From the NCBI GenBank assembly GCA_030562195.1, contig JAUJPP010000003.1:29518602-29582601 (forward strand): a DNA stretch of 64,000 nucleotides. Direction: 5' to 3'. This document shows positions 1 through 9,525 of the stretch, piece after piece. The notes below the pieces were generated by a model that did not search any database, was not told the DNA's origin, and saw only the letters and a list, made by a program, of their open reading frames with translations. Source of the DNA: Nipponacmea schrenckii. Its lineage: Eukaryota; Mollusca; Gastropoda; Lottiidae. The position numbers were made by a program, and so were the translations under genes. Positions within the stretch are counted from its first letter, which is position 1, and each line of letters opens with the position of its first letter.

Positions 1-290
1 TCACACCTTCCGTACCCGTTAAAGTGACCTAATTTTGAAAAAATCGAAATTTAAATAATTCGAAAGAAAATACGAAATTTGAAAATCGGTCTCCAAGAAA
101 AGGTAGATAATGTTCCATTGTATCTATGTGCCAAATTTCATCAAAATCGGTCTATCAGTAGTGTCTGAATTTCGGATTTAAGAATTGTAACGAAAATTCA
201 AAATGGCGGCCGATATGGCAGCTTGACCTAATTATTTAGGTCAAATCAATTACTATTGACAAGTTATTTATAAAACTGTAAAAATAAAAT

Positions 291-438
291 AATCCGAACG
301 ATTACAATACGTTTTCGACAAAGTCGAAATACGTAATAAAATAATCCGAACGATTACAATACGTTTTCGCCAAAGTCGAAATACGTAATAAAATAATCCG
401 AACGATTACAATACGTTTTCGCCAAAGTCGAAATACGT
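291..438 (-). repeat. Three tandem ACGT-type heads, period 52 bp
   Basis: The arms ACGTATTTCG and CGAAAACGT face each other across a 7-nt spacer in each unit. ACGT boundaries at 331-334, 383-386 and 435-438 give an exact 52-bp period. Other arrays in the window have a 47-bp period because the TTTTA between units is absent. Confidence 0.85.
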
Positions 439-465
439 AAAAAAAATAATCCGAACGAAAACAAA

Positions 466-556
466 GCGTGACAAATTTTATTTGCCACGCAAAAAAAAAA
501 AAAAAAAAAAAATAATCCGAACGAAAACAAAGCGTGACAAATTTTATTTGCCACGC
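466..556 (-). repeat. Two GCGTGGCAAAT-type 5' hairpin heads separated by poly-A
   Basis: Each hairpin is 25 nt (466-490 and 532-556), with arms GCGTG-n-CAAAT and ATTTG-n-CACGC around a 3-nt loop. A run of about 21 A separates them. The same head starts the family E copy at 28013. Confidence 0.85.
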
Positions 557-780
557 AATAACATATATAAGATAAATGAAATGAGTTATATTCTGTTATG
601 TTCTTTTTTACGCCTTATCAGGCCGGTAGTCGGACTTGATTTGTTTGTAGGGGCAAGTAATATATCCGGAGAGGCGGGTAATTATGGGCAAGTAATATAT
701 CCGGAGAGGCAAGTTACATATCCGGATGGACAATGGGCATGGTCAGTCATCCTTAAAATTGAAAGTAGAAACCCACTTAC
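557..780. other. Spacer downstream of the last visible GWF-type exon
   Basis: This flank is apparently unique. It contains three imperfect copies of a short unit around TCCGGATATATTACTTGCCC (about 655-735, best read on the minus strand). I see no convincing further exon. If the minus-strand gene continues, its next exon is probably beyond the family A insertion or outside the window. Confidence 0.4.
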
Positions 781-996
781 CATGTCTAACAGGAGTAATA
801 GGTTTATGGTCATCCGTCTCCAAAGCATTCTTATAATTATCTTTTGGTGAGGTTGAGGTATTGAGTTGAGTTTTATCCTGAGTTTGAAGATTGACGTGTG
901 TAACTTGGTGACGGCCACGGTTGAATATAACCAAACCTTGTTGAAGAAGAAAATTAAAAGTTGGCTCTTGTCGTTGGATTTTCTTGGAAGCTTTTC
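781..996 (-). CDS. Exon 4 of the GWF tandem-exon gene (216 bp, phase 1-1)
   Basis: The exon is bounded by a polypyrimidine acceptor (TTTTTTCAG, AG at 998-997) and a GTAAGTGG donor (780 downward). It is 216 bp, exactly 72 codons, and open throughout. Its first 2 nt complete a split codon and one G is left at the 3' end, the same phase as the three exons at 7.3-8.5 kb. The module motif is degenerate here (FLLQQGLVIFN in place of NLLSRGWF), but it lies at the same distance from the acceptor, and the exon ends in RH-G just before the donor, as its paralogues end in a lone G. No Met starts the module. I infer this is the next exon after 7297-7503, separated from it by the DIRS-like insertion. Function is unknown. 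Confidence 0.6.
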
Positions 997-1014
997 CTGA
1001 AAAAATGATTACCT

Positions 1015-1332
1015 TAAATTTATAACGTGTTATAACATGAAAGAATCAAGTCTAGACCAGAGATTTTCAACCCCTGGCGATTTCATAAATTGTGGGGTAA
1101 GAAAGCACTGTAGATTAATTATATTCAGGTATTGCATGGAAACTCTTAGAGAAAAATCACGAAATAGTGAGGCTTTATAGGGAAGGGTCATTGCAATGGA
1201 TTAAAGTTCCTGAAAGGGTAATAGAAAGAAAAAGTTTAAAACTCTCGGTCTAGATATATATTTGTAAAACCTGGCTATCGATTTTCTAATCCTTGTAAAC
1301 AATAATAGAAACAATATTTACTATCGTATATA
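1015..1332 (+). repeat. Terminal repeat X, left copy (interrupted by a LINE)
   Basis: Nearly identical to 6847-7160, differing at only a few positions (for example GGGTCATTGC here against GGGTCGTTGC there). The remainder of X (CCAATATAGGTCTTTGTAAG) resumes at about 2279-2298, after the inserted LINE fragment. Confidence 0.85.
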
Positions 1333-2276
1333 GGGCAGAAATATGGGGTCACACATACTCACCAGCTATAGAAGATGTTCAAATACGTTATTTAAAAAAT
1401 GTACTAAAACTTCCAAAATATGCATGTAATGCCGCCGTTCTTGGAGAATGTGGACGTCAGCCTCTATTTTGTCTGTACTCGGCGAAATGTATTAAATATT
1501 GGTTAAAACTTTTAGAATTAGATAATGACAGATTACCCAGAAATGTATATAATATGTTATATAACCATGACCAACATGGTAGAACTAACTGGGTGACTAA
1601 TGTTAAACATTTGTTATATAGGCATGGTTTAGGTTATGCATTGGAAAACCAAAGTATTGGAAATATAGACAAATTCATATCATTGTTCAAACAAAGGATT
1701 GCTGATTGTTGTATACAAAACTGGCGAAATAATATCGATGATAATTCTTTACTTAAAGATTATTATGTGTATAAATCTGCATTAGAACCAGAAAAATATC
1801 TTTCCAACTATGATAAGTATAGTAGAGCTTTATGTAAGTTAAGATGCTTTGGTCACGATTTACAAATTGTTACAGGTAATTGGCATAATATTCCCATGGA
1901 AAATAGAAAATGTGTATTCTGTAATAGAAATGAAATAGAGACTGACTTCCATTTCGTGTTTTTATGTCCTCTCTATGAAGATTTACGTGATGAATATTTA
2001 GCTCCATACATCAATACCGCAACACATCAAAATTTTATCAATATTATGTCAAATAAATCATTTACTGTTTTAGAAGCACTATCAAAGTATGTCTTTTTTG
2101 CATTTAAATTACGTGACTCTATAAAGTAACCACTGTCACGTATTTATATTATCGGCAGCATATTTTGTATGGAATAAGCAGTATTGTATATATTGTATTG
2201 TATTGTATTGTATTGTATTGTATTATTGTTCTTTGGCCTCGGCCCACAACTTAATAAACTGTTATTATTATTATTA
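1333..2276 (+). pseudogene. 5'-truncated LINE: C-terminal reverse transcriptase tail with zinc-binding region
   Basis: One frame is open from 1335 to the stop at 2127-2129. The first residues (AEIWGHTYSPAIEDVQIRYL, then a VLGECGRQPL stretch) and the CVFC-x(n)-H-x4-C cluster near the end resemble the zf-RVT C-terminal region of animal non-LTR retrotransposons. There is no RT core or endonuclease, so this is a 5'-truncated insertion. The 3' end has TATTG repeats and a (TTA)n tail. The empty site is visible at 7149-7165, where ATCGTATATACCAATATAGG is uninterrupted. The target duplication is short, TATA or ATA. It inserted into repeat X after the DIRS-like element was already present. Confidence 0.8.
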
Positions 2277-2304
2277 TACCAATATAGGTCTTTGTAAGGG
2301 TGGG

Positions 2305-2586
2305 CAAAATAAGACTTGATTGTACAAATTGTACTTAACTAATGACCCAATGCATGATATAAGACAACTAAGACAACTATTAATAAGTGATGACTAGGTT
2401 GTAAAGGGAAAGAACTGAACATGAGTTAAATTATAATGAATTGTAATTAATCTACAATCTAAACAAAATAAAGTGAATAGTAGTTAAACAGACTAAGACT
2501 GATTCAAATAATAGTGAAAAGTAATAATAATTATGAGAGTGTTACATATGAGGACTGATAATTATTTATTTTAAAGCTAAAATATT
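2305..2586 (+). repeat. Terminal repeat Y, left copy
   Basis: Matches 6575-6846 closely. One 9-bp difference (an extra GACAACTAA unit) is visible. At the left Y is followed by element-internal sequence, whereas at the right it is followed directly by X. Confidence 0.85.
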
Positions 2587-2796
2587 AAAATTATTCGTCC
2601 CCAGTAACAAATTTAAAAGGAAAAATAAAGTTATAAACTTTAATTTTTTTGTGGCTGAAAATACATTACAGCAAACAATAATATGTACAATATCAAATTC
2701 AGCAAACTCAAATAATAAATAAATGAATAAATAAACCATGGAAATTTAATGCACCCAACCCGCCAAGCCAGAGGCCGCCAGGAGAGAATTTGAACT
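2587..2796. other. 3' non-coding segment of the DIRS-like element
   Basis: AT-rich stretch between repeat Y and the recombinase stop codon. It holds AATAAATAAATGAATAAATAAA at 2716-2735, which could serve as a polyadenylation context on either strand. No ORF is seen. Confidence 0.4.
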
Positions 2797-3795
2797 CTAA
2801 CAAAGGGAATTGATCATTTGTTTAGCAACAGAAATCTTTGTTTCCAAATTGAATTCTAAATAATTCTGATAAGCGTCAGATTTCCAATCCCCATGTAATT
2901 GAATGAGCTCAGCTGGCACTTTACATTGGAAGGCCCATGTAGCACCCCCACGGCGGAAGCTATGCGTGGAAAATTCTTGCGGATCTAATCCAATTAAGGC
3001 TACCAATTGTCTTAACTATTTGTTGAGATGTCTGTAAGTCAATGGCATGAGTTTATCACCACTTTTCAACCTAAAAAGGGGGTCATTTGATCTCCCGGGT
3101 AATAACCTTATCATATTATTAAAGGCCTTAACTGGACATAAAACGGATCCAGGGATTTTCAAAATGGGTATAGACAGGATTCTTTCTCCAAATTGTATGG
3201 TTTTTGACCACCTTATCCTAACTAATAAACCACAATCGATCTGAGATATATCCCCGATACAGAGTTGCTTTTCAATATCAAAGTTCTTATCTGGAACTAA
3301 ATTGGACTTTCTGCTCATGAGAAAGAATGCAAATAGAAAGAGACACCAATACGCTGCATCATTTGCACAAGAATTGTCAAAGAAATTATGAAACTTAACT
3401 AAAATTTCGGGAGTTATAGGAGCTGCTCTTTTAGGGCAATGGGGGTTCAATCTTGCTAAACCTCTTAACATTAGTTTAAGTTCCAAGGATTCGGAGTGAT
3501 CATACTCAAATTCTAATAATTTATGCATTAATTTGACTGAATACAAATAATTTTTTATAGCCGAAATAGATTTAAAACTGCGACTTAAAAACTGTGCATA
3601 AAGAATAATTGTTTCCAATGAGGTTGGAAGTGGTTTTAAATCAAAGAATACACAAAACAAGAAGAAAGACTTCCACTGGCAATGAAGATTCTTATAAGTA
3701 CCTTTGGCAAATGCAGATTTTGAAGATAATTTGGCATCCGCCTTAAGTTCTCTGAACATAGAGCCTGTAAACGAAAAGTAAATTAATTTTACCAA
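2797..3795 (-). pseudogene. DIRS-type tyrosine recombinase with one in-frame stop
   Basis: A tyrosine recombinase of the DIRS retroelement class would integrate a circular DNA copy of the element. The first part (3016-3795, 259 codons) has an N-terminal SAM-like region and the first catalytic residues, Arg162 in MSRKSN and Lys198 in RWSKT. After a single TAG at 3016-3018 the same frame continues to 2797 with HSFRR (His and Arg), HGDW (second His/Trp position) and SDAYQNYL (nucleophile Tyr, the second Tyr by analogy with the family). All catalytic positions can be seen, so the only obvious lesion is the TAG. The 5' part overlaps the end of the RNase H frame. A TTTTCGTTTACAG sequence near 3765 looks like a splice acceptor, so the true start may be spliced. 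Confidence 0.85.
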
Positions 3796-3796
3796 T

Positions 3797-5508
3797 CATG
3801 GAATTCATGTAAAAACTCAGAAGGGAGAGAAATATCACTAGGGCAGAGACCGTTAGTCTCTTCAAAAAATTTATACTGAAATGTGGCGTCTAAAGACCAT
3901 CTAGATAAATAATCGGAAATGCGATTTTCCACACCGGCAATGTGCTGTCCGCGAACCTCGAACTCATTAACTGCACATACAAAACAAATTTCTCTTAAGC
4001 ATGACTGTAAATTGATATTTTTAGAACGACATGTGTAACACAGTTACGGACGTCATATTGTCACATAATATTATAACACGTTTGCCCCTTAATTGACTTC
4101 CCCATAGTTTTAAGGAGAGCACAATTGTTAATAATTCCAGTTCGTTAATGTGGGTGTATTTTTGAATGGTAGATGGGGGGAAATCAAAGTATTGTCTCTT
4201 GTCGGGAAACCAACCACCGCATCCGGTTAAACAGGCATCACACGACAACTCACTGTCGGGAAAAGACCACTCTTCCATCATCATCATCGAGATACCATTG
4301 TATAAGGGAAGAAAGTTATCCCACCACTTGAGGTCTTTTCGCACTTCCTGAGGAATACGGACTGCTTTGGTTTCATGGTAAACCGATCGTAACCAGTTAA
4401 GAATGCGACTTATGAACAACCTTCCTGGACGAACACACGCAGAGACAAACTGTAATTTCCCGAGAAGGCTTTGTATTTCTTTCACTGTTACTTGAGCAAG
4501 TAAGAGCCAATCCGACACAAGTTCAGATATTTCACTTAATCTTTCAGGGGTTATTGTAAGGGAAAGACTGCAGGTATCAAAGCGAACACCAAGAAAAGTT
4601 ATAATTGTTGAGGGAGGAACTGCTTTTTCAACCGACTCTTCAAGTCCACATCGTTGCAAAATATCTCCCAATAAATTGAAGGCATCTAAGGCGCAATCTT
4701 GCTTTTCTCCACCAGCGAAGTCATCTAAATAGTTTAACGCTAGAAATCCATATAGTCCGAAAATATACGCCACGGAATTTGTCAGCCTCTGGCAAATATG
4801 AGCTGCGGAGCGCAAGCCCATGCTTAAGACACGATCAAAGTACAGTTTTTTATTCCAAGAAAAACCAACTAAATGAATATCACCAGGATCGATGGGGATT
4901 TGACGATATGCCCTTCTAAGGTCACGTTTGTAAAGTAAACAACCCCTTCCTTTATCTTTTACCACACTTACAAGATCGTCAACGTTCGGAAAAGTCAAGT
5001 TTACTGACTCACTGAGATAGAGGTCTTTTGAAATACCATCGTTGATAGAGGATCCATTAGGGAAACTTAGATCAAGAATGATTCGACGCTCATCTTGATT
5101 CTTCGGTACAGTATTTAAGGGGGAAATAAAGCATTCCACGTTGAAGGGATTGGTTTTAAAGGGTCCTTGTATGGCACCATATTCCAATTCCTTAGACAAA
5201 TACGATTCTATAGCCAATGGATAATCCTTAGCACCTTTGTGGTTTTTCGGGGGTGTTGAGTAAAAAATCTCACCAACGAAACCGATGGGAAAGCCAAATT
5301 CTATCAACTTTAAGATAAAATGATCATGGTAATTTTGAAGTTTTTCTCTAAAAAATTCTATCTTTAAATTCGATTTGACAGGAATTCTGCAATCAGCAAA
5401 GTTGTGGTGTTTAGATTGACAAATGATATTATGGACCTCGATCAGCTTGTGTGTGGATGTATCGTTAGAAAGGGAAGGTTCGCGAAGGTATAACATCTGT
5501 TGCTCCAA
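3797..5508 (-). pseudogene. DIRS-type reverse transcriptase-RNase H, frameshifted near 4030
   Basis: The frame 5508-4021 (495 codons) carries the RT domain: the first catalytic Asp in LLYKRDLRRAY (about residue 196), LSMGLRSA, and YLDD at 260-263. RNase H follows with Asp424 (CDACLTGCGGW), ELE at 456-458 and LCDN at 482-485. The frame breaks at about 4030. RNase H resumes in another frame with VRGQHIAGVENRISDYLSRW and runs to about 3797, where it meets the recombinase frame. The frameshift makes this copy inactive. The gag zinc-finger ORF ends immediately upstream at about 5513, so gag and pol were near-contiguous or overlapping. The upstream start used here is a TTG; the real start is uncertain. 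Confidence 0.85.
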
Positions 5509-5512
5509 CTGT

Positions 5513-6551
5513 CACAATTCTGACAGTTTATTAGGACATGACGAGGAACATTCCGGATGCTCCCTCTTGGTACCATCAAGTTTCCAGCACGCTGCACAAA
5601 TATGTTGCACCTTGCGCTGTTGACCCCTTATTGTAAGCAAATGTGAGTTTCTCTGGTTGCACCTGTTTCGCTGATATAGGGTACAAAACCATACGTTTTC
5701 ATCCTTCTGGTCGGAAAATTGCTTTTCTTCGTATTTAACAGGAGGTTTCTTTTCAAAATGAGTTTCCGTATAAAAGGAACGAGGATTGTGTCTAGCTCGC
5801 GATTGTCATCTTTCCAGGTTGATAATCCCATTTCTACCTTCTGTATAAAGGCGGCGTAGTATTCCATCAACCCTTTCCAATCATATATTTCGCTGAAATA
5901 CACCAACTTTTTCAGAAGTGCTAAACGACCCTCCCGTTCATCTGTAAGAGTCCTCGAGTCACCGATGATTACAACTCTCTGGCAACAAACAAATGAAAAG
6001 GAAGGTCTGTAAAGGAGTAGCTCTTGCTAGCATGTTGGAACTGTAGAGCGGAGTGTGGCCATCTTTGGGGCAGTAGGACCTTGTCTGAAGATCTGGCTTG
6101 GATTCCGGATTTTGTAGATTTTGAGGGATTGATTCCAAACTTCGCTGTCCGAGTCCAACAATCCCAAGGTGGCCATGCGACGGGTGACTTCGGACTCCAA
6201 ATTTACAGACTTTCGCAAGTCTTGGAGTTTCGGACCAGAACTTATATTGACAACTTTTGGCCTACCTTTTGTTGCTGCCAGTGATCTCATATCGTTAAGT
6301 TTCTGTCTGCTTTCAAACAACCTATGTCTCAATTTCTTCCGTTTGACAATTTCTTCAAGTTCCTTCAATTCTCTGTGGTTTCGATCGAGCTCTTCTAAAA
6401 TATCATCATCAGTTAACTCATCCAATTCTGATTCACCTTCGCTGTCAGGTAAACTAATATTCTCTGCAATAACTACATCGGATTTACCATTTCCATTTGT
6501 ATCCTTACAATTCACTTTATTCTTATTTCTGGCCTTCGCAGCTTCAGCCAT
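5513..6551 (-). pseudogene. DIRS-type gag, broken into at least three frames
   Basis: The first frame (6551-6027) is open for 174 codons from an ATG. It is acidic, with a predicted coiled coil (DILEELDRNHRELKELEEIV and the following Lys/Arg-rich segment). After a break, a second frame (about 5970-5628) contains GRLALLKKLVYFSEIYDWKG and MEYYAAFIQKVEMG, which resemble the conserved core of DIRS gag proteins. A third frame ends in a CxxC-x(12)-H-x3-C-type cluster (HICAACW ... HPECSSSCP) just before the stop at about 5513. It would form the virion-like particle or nucleic-acid-binding component. At least two frameshifts separate the pieces. Confidence 0.75.
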
Positions 6552-6574
6552 TTTTCAAATTTCTCTCAGTATCA

Positions 6575-6846
6575 CCAAAATAAGACTTGACTGTACAAAT
6601 TGTACTTAACTAATGACCCAATGCATGATAGAGGACAACTATTAATAAGTGATGACTAGGTTGTTAAAGAGAAAGAACTGAACATGAGTTAAATTATAAT
6701 GAATTGTAATTAATCTACAATCTAAACAAAATAAAGTGAATAGTAGTTAAACAGACTAAGACTGATTCAAATAATAGTGAAAAGTAATAATAATTATGAG
6801 AGTGTTACATATGAGGACTGATAATTATTTATTTTAAAGCTAAAAT
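6575..6846 (+). repeat. Terminal repeat Y, right copy
   Basis: Direct repeat of 2305-2586. It begins just beyond the gag start (ATG at 6551), so Y probably contains the promoter or leader of the minus-strand transcript. That role is inference. Confidence 0.85.
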
Positions 6847-7180
6847 TTATAACGTGTTATAACATGAAAGAATCAAGTCTAGACCAGAGATTTTCAACCC
6901 CTGGCGATTTCATAAATTGTGGGGTAAGAAAGCACTGTAGATTAATTATATTCAGGTATTGCATGGAAACTCTTAGAGAAAAATCACGAAATAGTGAGGC
7001 TTTATAGGGAAGGGTCGTTGCAATGGATTAAAGTTCCTGAAAGGGTAATAGAAAGAAAAAGTTTAAAACTCTCGGTCTAGATATATATTTGCAAAACCTG
7101 GCTATCGATTTTCTAATCCTTGTAAACAATAATAGAAACAATATTTACTATCGTATATACCAATATAGGTCTTTGTAAGA
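6847..7180 (+). repeat. Terminal repeat X, right copy (uninterrupted)
   Basis: Direct repeat of 1015-1332 plus 2279-2298. It provides the empty site for the LINE insertion at 1333 and forms the outer right end of the DIRS-like element. Confidence 0.85.
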
Positions 7181-7296
7181 AATATACGTATAGATAGATA
7201 CATCTCGTTAATTAACTTGTTATTTTTATTAAATCCATTATTGTGCTGTATCAACTGTTTTTGTTTGCTCTGTAAGAATTTTTATCAAAATCTTAC

Positions 7297-7503
7297 CAAG
7301 TTTAACATGTCGCTTCGCTTTCACTCTTGTTAAAACGTCTCTGTCTTTAGCAACGGATGTTTCGCCTATATCTGAACTGTTGGACTCTTGCTTGAGTCGG
7401 TTCTCAGCGACTACTAGTGGTTTCTGAGACTCTGTGTTGCTAGGTACTGTAAACCAGCCACGGGAGAGAAGATTTTTACAAAGCCCTTCTTTATCCATAG
7501 TGC
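7297..7503 (-). CDS. Exon 3 of the GWF tandem-exon gene (207 bp, phase 1-1)
   Basis: The acceptor TTATTTGTAG lies at 7513-7504 and the donor GGTAAGATTTT begins at 7296. Length is 207 bp, 69 codons. The exon contributes GC to a split Gly codon, then Thr-Met-Asp-Lys, then NLLSRGWFTVPSNTESQK, then a hydrophilic Ser/Glu/Lys-rich tail ending in KRHVKL-G before the donor. It is clearly homologous to exon 2: the order MDK, LLS(K/R)GWF and SNT(D/E)S is the same, and donor and acceptor contexts are nearly identical, so the duplication included intron flanks. It has no cysteine-rich, membrane or enzymatic motif. I do not recognise the family. The ATG here is in frame with the upstream exon, so it need not be a start. 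Confidence 0.7.
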
Positions 7504-7639
7504 CTACAAATAAATCATTTGTTTATTAGAACACTGTTATAATGTGAAGAACATGGTATGGATTTATTTTACGACTTGAGATTTTCTGGTACGATTTTTA
7601 GAATCTAGTCGACTGCTGTAATATTCTTTAAAATCTTAC

Positions 7640-7837
7640 CATTTTGAGCATGTCCTGTTGTTTTACCACCTCGGTTAAATACGTCGGCCCCTTCGTTTAA
7701 TTGGCTACCAACATATCTAAGAGGTCCATCAGGTTCAGCTCTAGTTGCTGTAAGTTTACCAGAGTCTGTGTTGCTCTGTACAGAAAACCATCCTTTTGAG
7801 AGCAAACTCTCGCGCATCTCCTTCTTATCCATAGTTC
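7640..7837 (-). CDS. Exon 2 of the GWF tandem-exon gene (198 bp, phase 1-1)
   Basis: The acceptor TTATTTTTATTTGTAG ends at 7838 and the donor GGTAAGATTTT begins at 7639. Length is 198 bp, 66 codons. The exon encodes a split Gly, Thr, then MDKKEMRESLLSKGWFSV, then QSNTDSGK and a Gly-rich end (GGKTTGHAQN-G). Because it is symmetric and in the same phase as exons 1 and 3, it could be skipped, duplicated or used alternatively without a frameshift. Function is unknown. The alternative, that each is a separate small ORF starting at its own ATG, is less likely given the splice signals and exact codon-multiple lengths. Confidence 0.7.
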
Positions 7838-8265
7838 CTACAAATAAAAATAAATGTTTGTGTTTGTTAGAAAACTGTTACAGTGTCAAATTAAACAGAA
7901 CTATTCTTTACTCCAGGATATAGCACCAGGAATAGAACTCAATGAAACTGGGTGGGTGGGGACAACTGTTTTACTTCTTGATTACTGTACAGCCATCTGA
8001 ATTTTGAATCATGCGGAAATGTTCTATGGGTGAAGCGAAAGAAAGAAACATTTATATTTTGCAAGGATAACAACTAAGTCTACAGTGACCCTGTCCTTTC
8101 TATCAGCTGATCCTTGGACAAATCTCTTGACAATGATCTTACCGGATTATCAGAACCCATTTACAGCTGAGTGGACTGGAATTATGGGTGTGAAGCTGTA
8201 TGAATAAAGAATCCAAATTGAGTTACGTTTTCCACAAAAGACAGACTAGTAGTGGACACACTTAC

Positions 8266-8499
8266 CCCGGCCTTGTCCTGTTTTCAGTGAGCTTTCACCC
8301 GGAGTCAACATATTCAACAATGTCTCTATATTGTTCTTGGGTTCTAGCAGCTGTTTTCCATTGAAGGTTCCAATATCACCATTGTCATTTACTTCGTTCT
8401 TCTTTGGGGTGAAATGAAATTCTCCAAGAGAAATAAACCACCCACGTTTTAGAAGATTTACACGTACATTAGCACGAGCATTTTCAACGTAAGCCATTT
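8266..8499 (-). CDS. Exon 1 (first coding) of the GWF tandem-exon gene (234 bp, phase 1-1)
   Basis: The acceptor CATTTATTGTAG ends at 8500 and the donor GGTAAGTGTG begins at 8265. Length is 234 bp, 78 codons. The ATG at 8497-8495 is a plausible start, because the exon upstream has no open frame with an ATG. The protein begins MAYVENARANVRVNLLKRGW (then F), followed by a hydrophilic stretch and an end (LKTGQGR-G) resembling exon 2. No signal peptide is obvious. Neighbours are the putative 5' UTR exon at 8612-8715 and a 428-bp intron before exon 2. Function is unknown. Confidence 0.7.
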
Positions 8500-8611
8500 C
8501 TACAATAAATGATAATGAACATAAAATTACATCAAAATTCGACGGAATTTACGGATATTTTTGAGAAATCAACGAAATATAGTGAAATTAGCACACACCT
8601 GAAGAACTTAC

Positions 8612-8715
8612 CTAATGTTCGTAGTATTCGACCGTTTAAAAGGGTAAATTTAAGACTAATTTCAAATAAATTGAAGTTATGCGTCTTAACGTTCCAACAA
8701 AATGTCGAATAATGT
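8612..8715 (-). other. Putative 5' UTR exon of the GWF gene
   Basis: A good donor (TTAG|GTAAGTTC) ends this segment at 8612, about 112 bp upstream of exon 1. Upstream ATGs on the minus strand are followed quickly by stops, so it is probably non-coding. The 5' limit is a guess. Confidence 0.4.
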
Positions 8716-8739
8716 AAGCATTATTACCTAACGTTATTA

Positions 8740-8790
8740 TGACGTCATAGTCAATAATGCCTTGCAAAATTCTTTATGCTGATTGGTTAG
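8740..8790 (-). promoter_or_regulatory. Putative promoter: CRE plus CCAAT box
   Basis: A perfect CRE (TGACGTCA) is at 8740-8747 and an inverted CCAAT (ATTGG at 8782-8786) lies about 40 bp further upstream relative to the minus-strand gene. Position just above the putative 5' exon fits a CpG-poor animal promoter. The assignment rests on motifs only. Confidence 0.4.
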
Positions 8791-9525
8791 TAGACTCCCC
8801 ACCCCACTCTTTCGTCAAAATTAACCATTTTTTTTTGAATTTCTACGTTTCAAATTGTACTTCATGGACGTTGCAGTATCAAGTACATGACCGTAAAGGA
8901 AAAATGTACAGATTATCCCATTGAAAACACCACCATGAATAAACCTCTCCATACCTAAATCGAAACGTTGTAAAGATAGGAGGAGGGAAACAGCCATAAC
9001 ATTGTTCCCAATGGTGTAAAGAGTTTATAGAATCTCAGCTAGCATGTTGGACATAAAGCTTAAATTATTGACAGCGAATCAGTCATAGATTGACTGGAAT
9101 AATGAGGGCGTCCATCCTGCTTCGTTATCTGGTGTTCTGGTAGACCAAGTTGTTATATTTTGAGCAATACTACAATTATCATATAAAAAGAAAAGGGGTA
9201 TGCTTGTGTAAGGGATCTGTAAAATCTCTTTATTTAACATGGGTCCAGAAAGGTAATCTAAGACGTAAGAGTTCGATATGCGAGTTAAAATAACTTTTTA
9301 TACTATGATAACAGGGACATTTTAATACAGGTATTGAGTGTTGGGTTGCAGAGTGAGGTATATATTATATATAACCACTGGAGGAATGTTTGCCTTATAT
9401 GTTTATAAAATTTCCATTTGGATCTTTCGTTCTCATTATGGGTAGTTTCAATGTTGGCTCTTGATATCAAAAATTGAATATATTTTACAGTTGCTCAGTT
9501 GGAACTTGACTAGCTTGTTTGATAT
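8791..9525. other. Spacer without recognised genes
   Basis: AT-rich, no splice-bounded ORF, and no match to the window's repeat families noticed. A 98-codon plus-strand ORF starting at 9461 overlaps the truncated end of the Ngaro-like RT and has no recognisable domain. Confidence 0.4.

Larger units (their letters stand above)
1..556 (-). mobile_element. Family A rolling-circle-like element, 5' part, internally deleted
   Basis: Positions 1-280 are the reverse complement of the family A body seen at 16250-16545, including TGACCT-(8 nt)-AGGTCA and GGCCGCCATTTTG. The roughly 500 bp that normally lie between head and this body segment are missing, so the body is fused to three tandem ACGT-type heads. 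Two GCGTGGCAAAT-type hairpins follow outward, ending at 556. The element runs off the left edge, so its 3' end is not visible. Confidence 0.8.
1015..7180 (-). mobile_element. Decayed DIRS-like tyrosine-recombinase retroelement in an intron
   Basis: Reading on the minus strand from 7180 to 1015, the order is terminal repeats, gag, RT-RNase H, overlapping tyrosine recombinase, terminal repeats. This is the gene order of DIRS-group elements, which integrate through a YR rather than an integrase. All three coding regions carry frameshifts or stops, so this copy is dead. The terminal sequences form two direct repeats, here called X and Y, in the order X-Y at the left and Y-X at the right. Removing 1015-7180 would leave an intron of about 134 bp between exons 3 and 4 of the GWF gene, close to the 136-bp intron between exons 2 and 3. 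This supports these outer boundaries. Confidence 0.75.

Noticed and set aside
291..438. Simple satellite interpretation of the 47/52-bp tandem units
   Set aside because: The same unit occurs singly at defined element 5' ends (45903) and has hairpin arms matching the 3' end, so it is better read as stacked heads.
482..850. 122-codon plus-strand ORF
   Set aside because: Starts in a poly-A tract and is antisense to the exon at 781-996. No recognisable protein.
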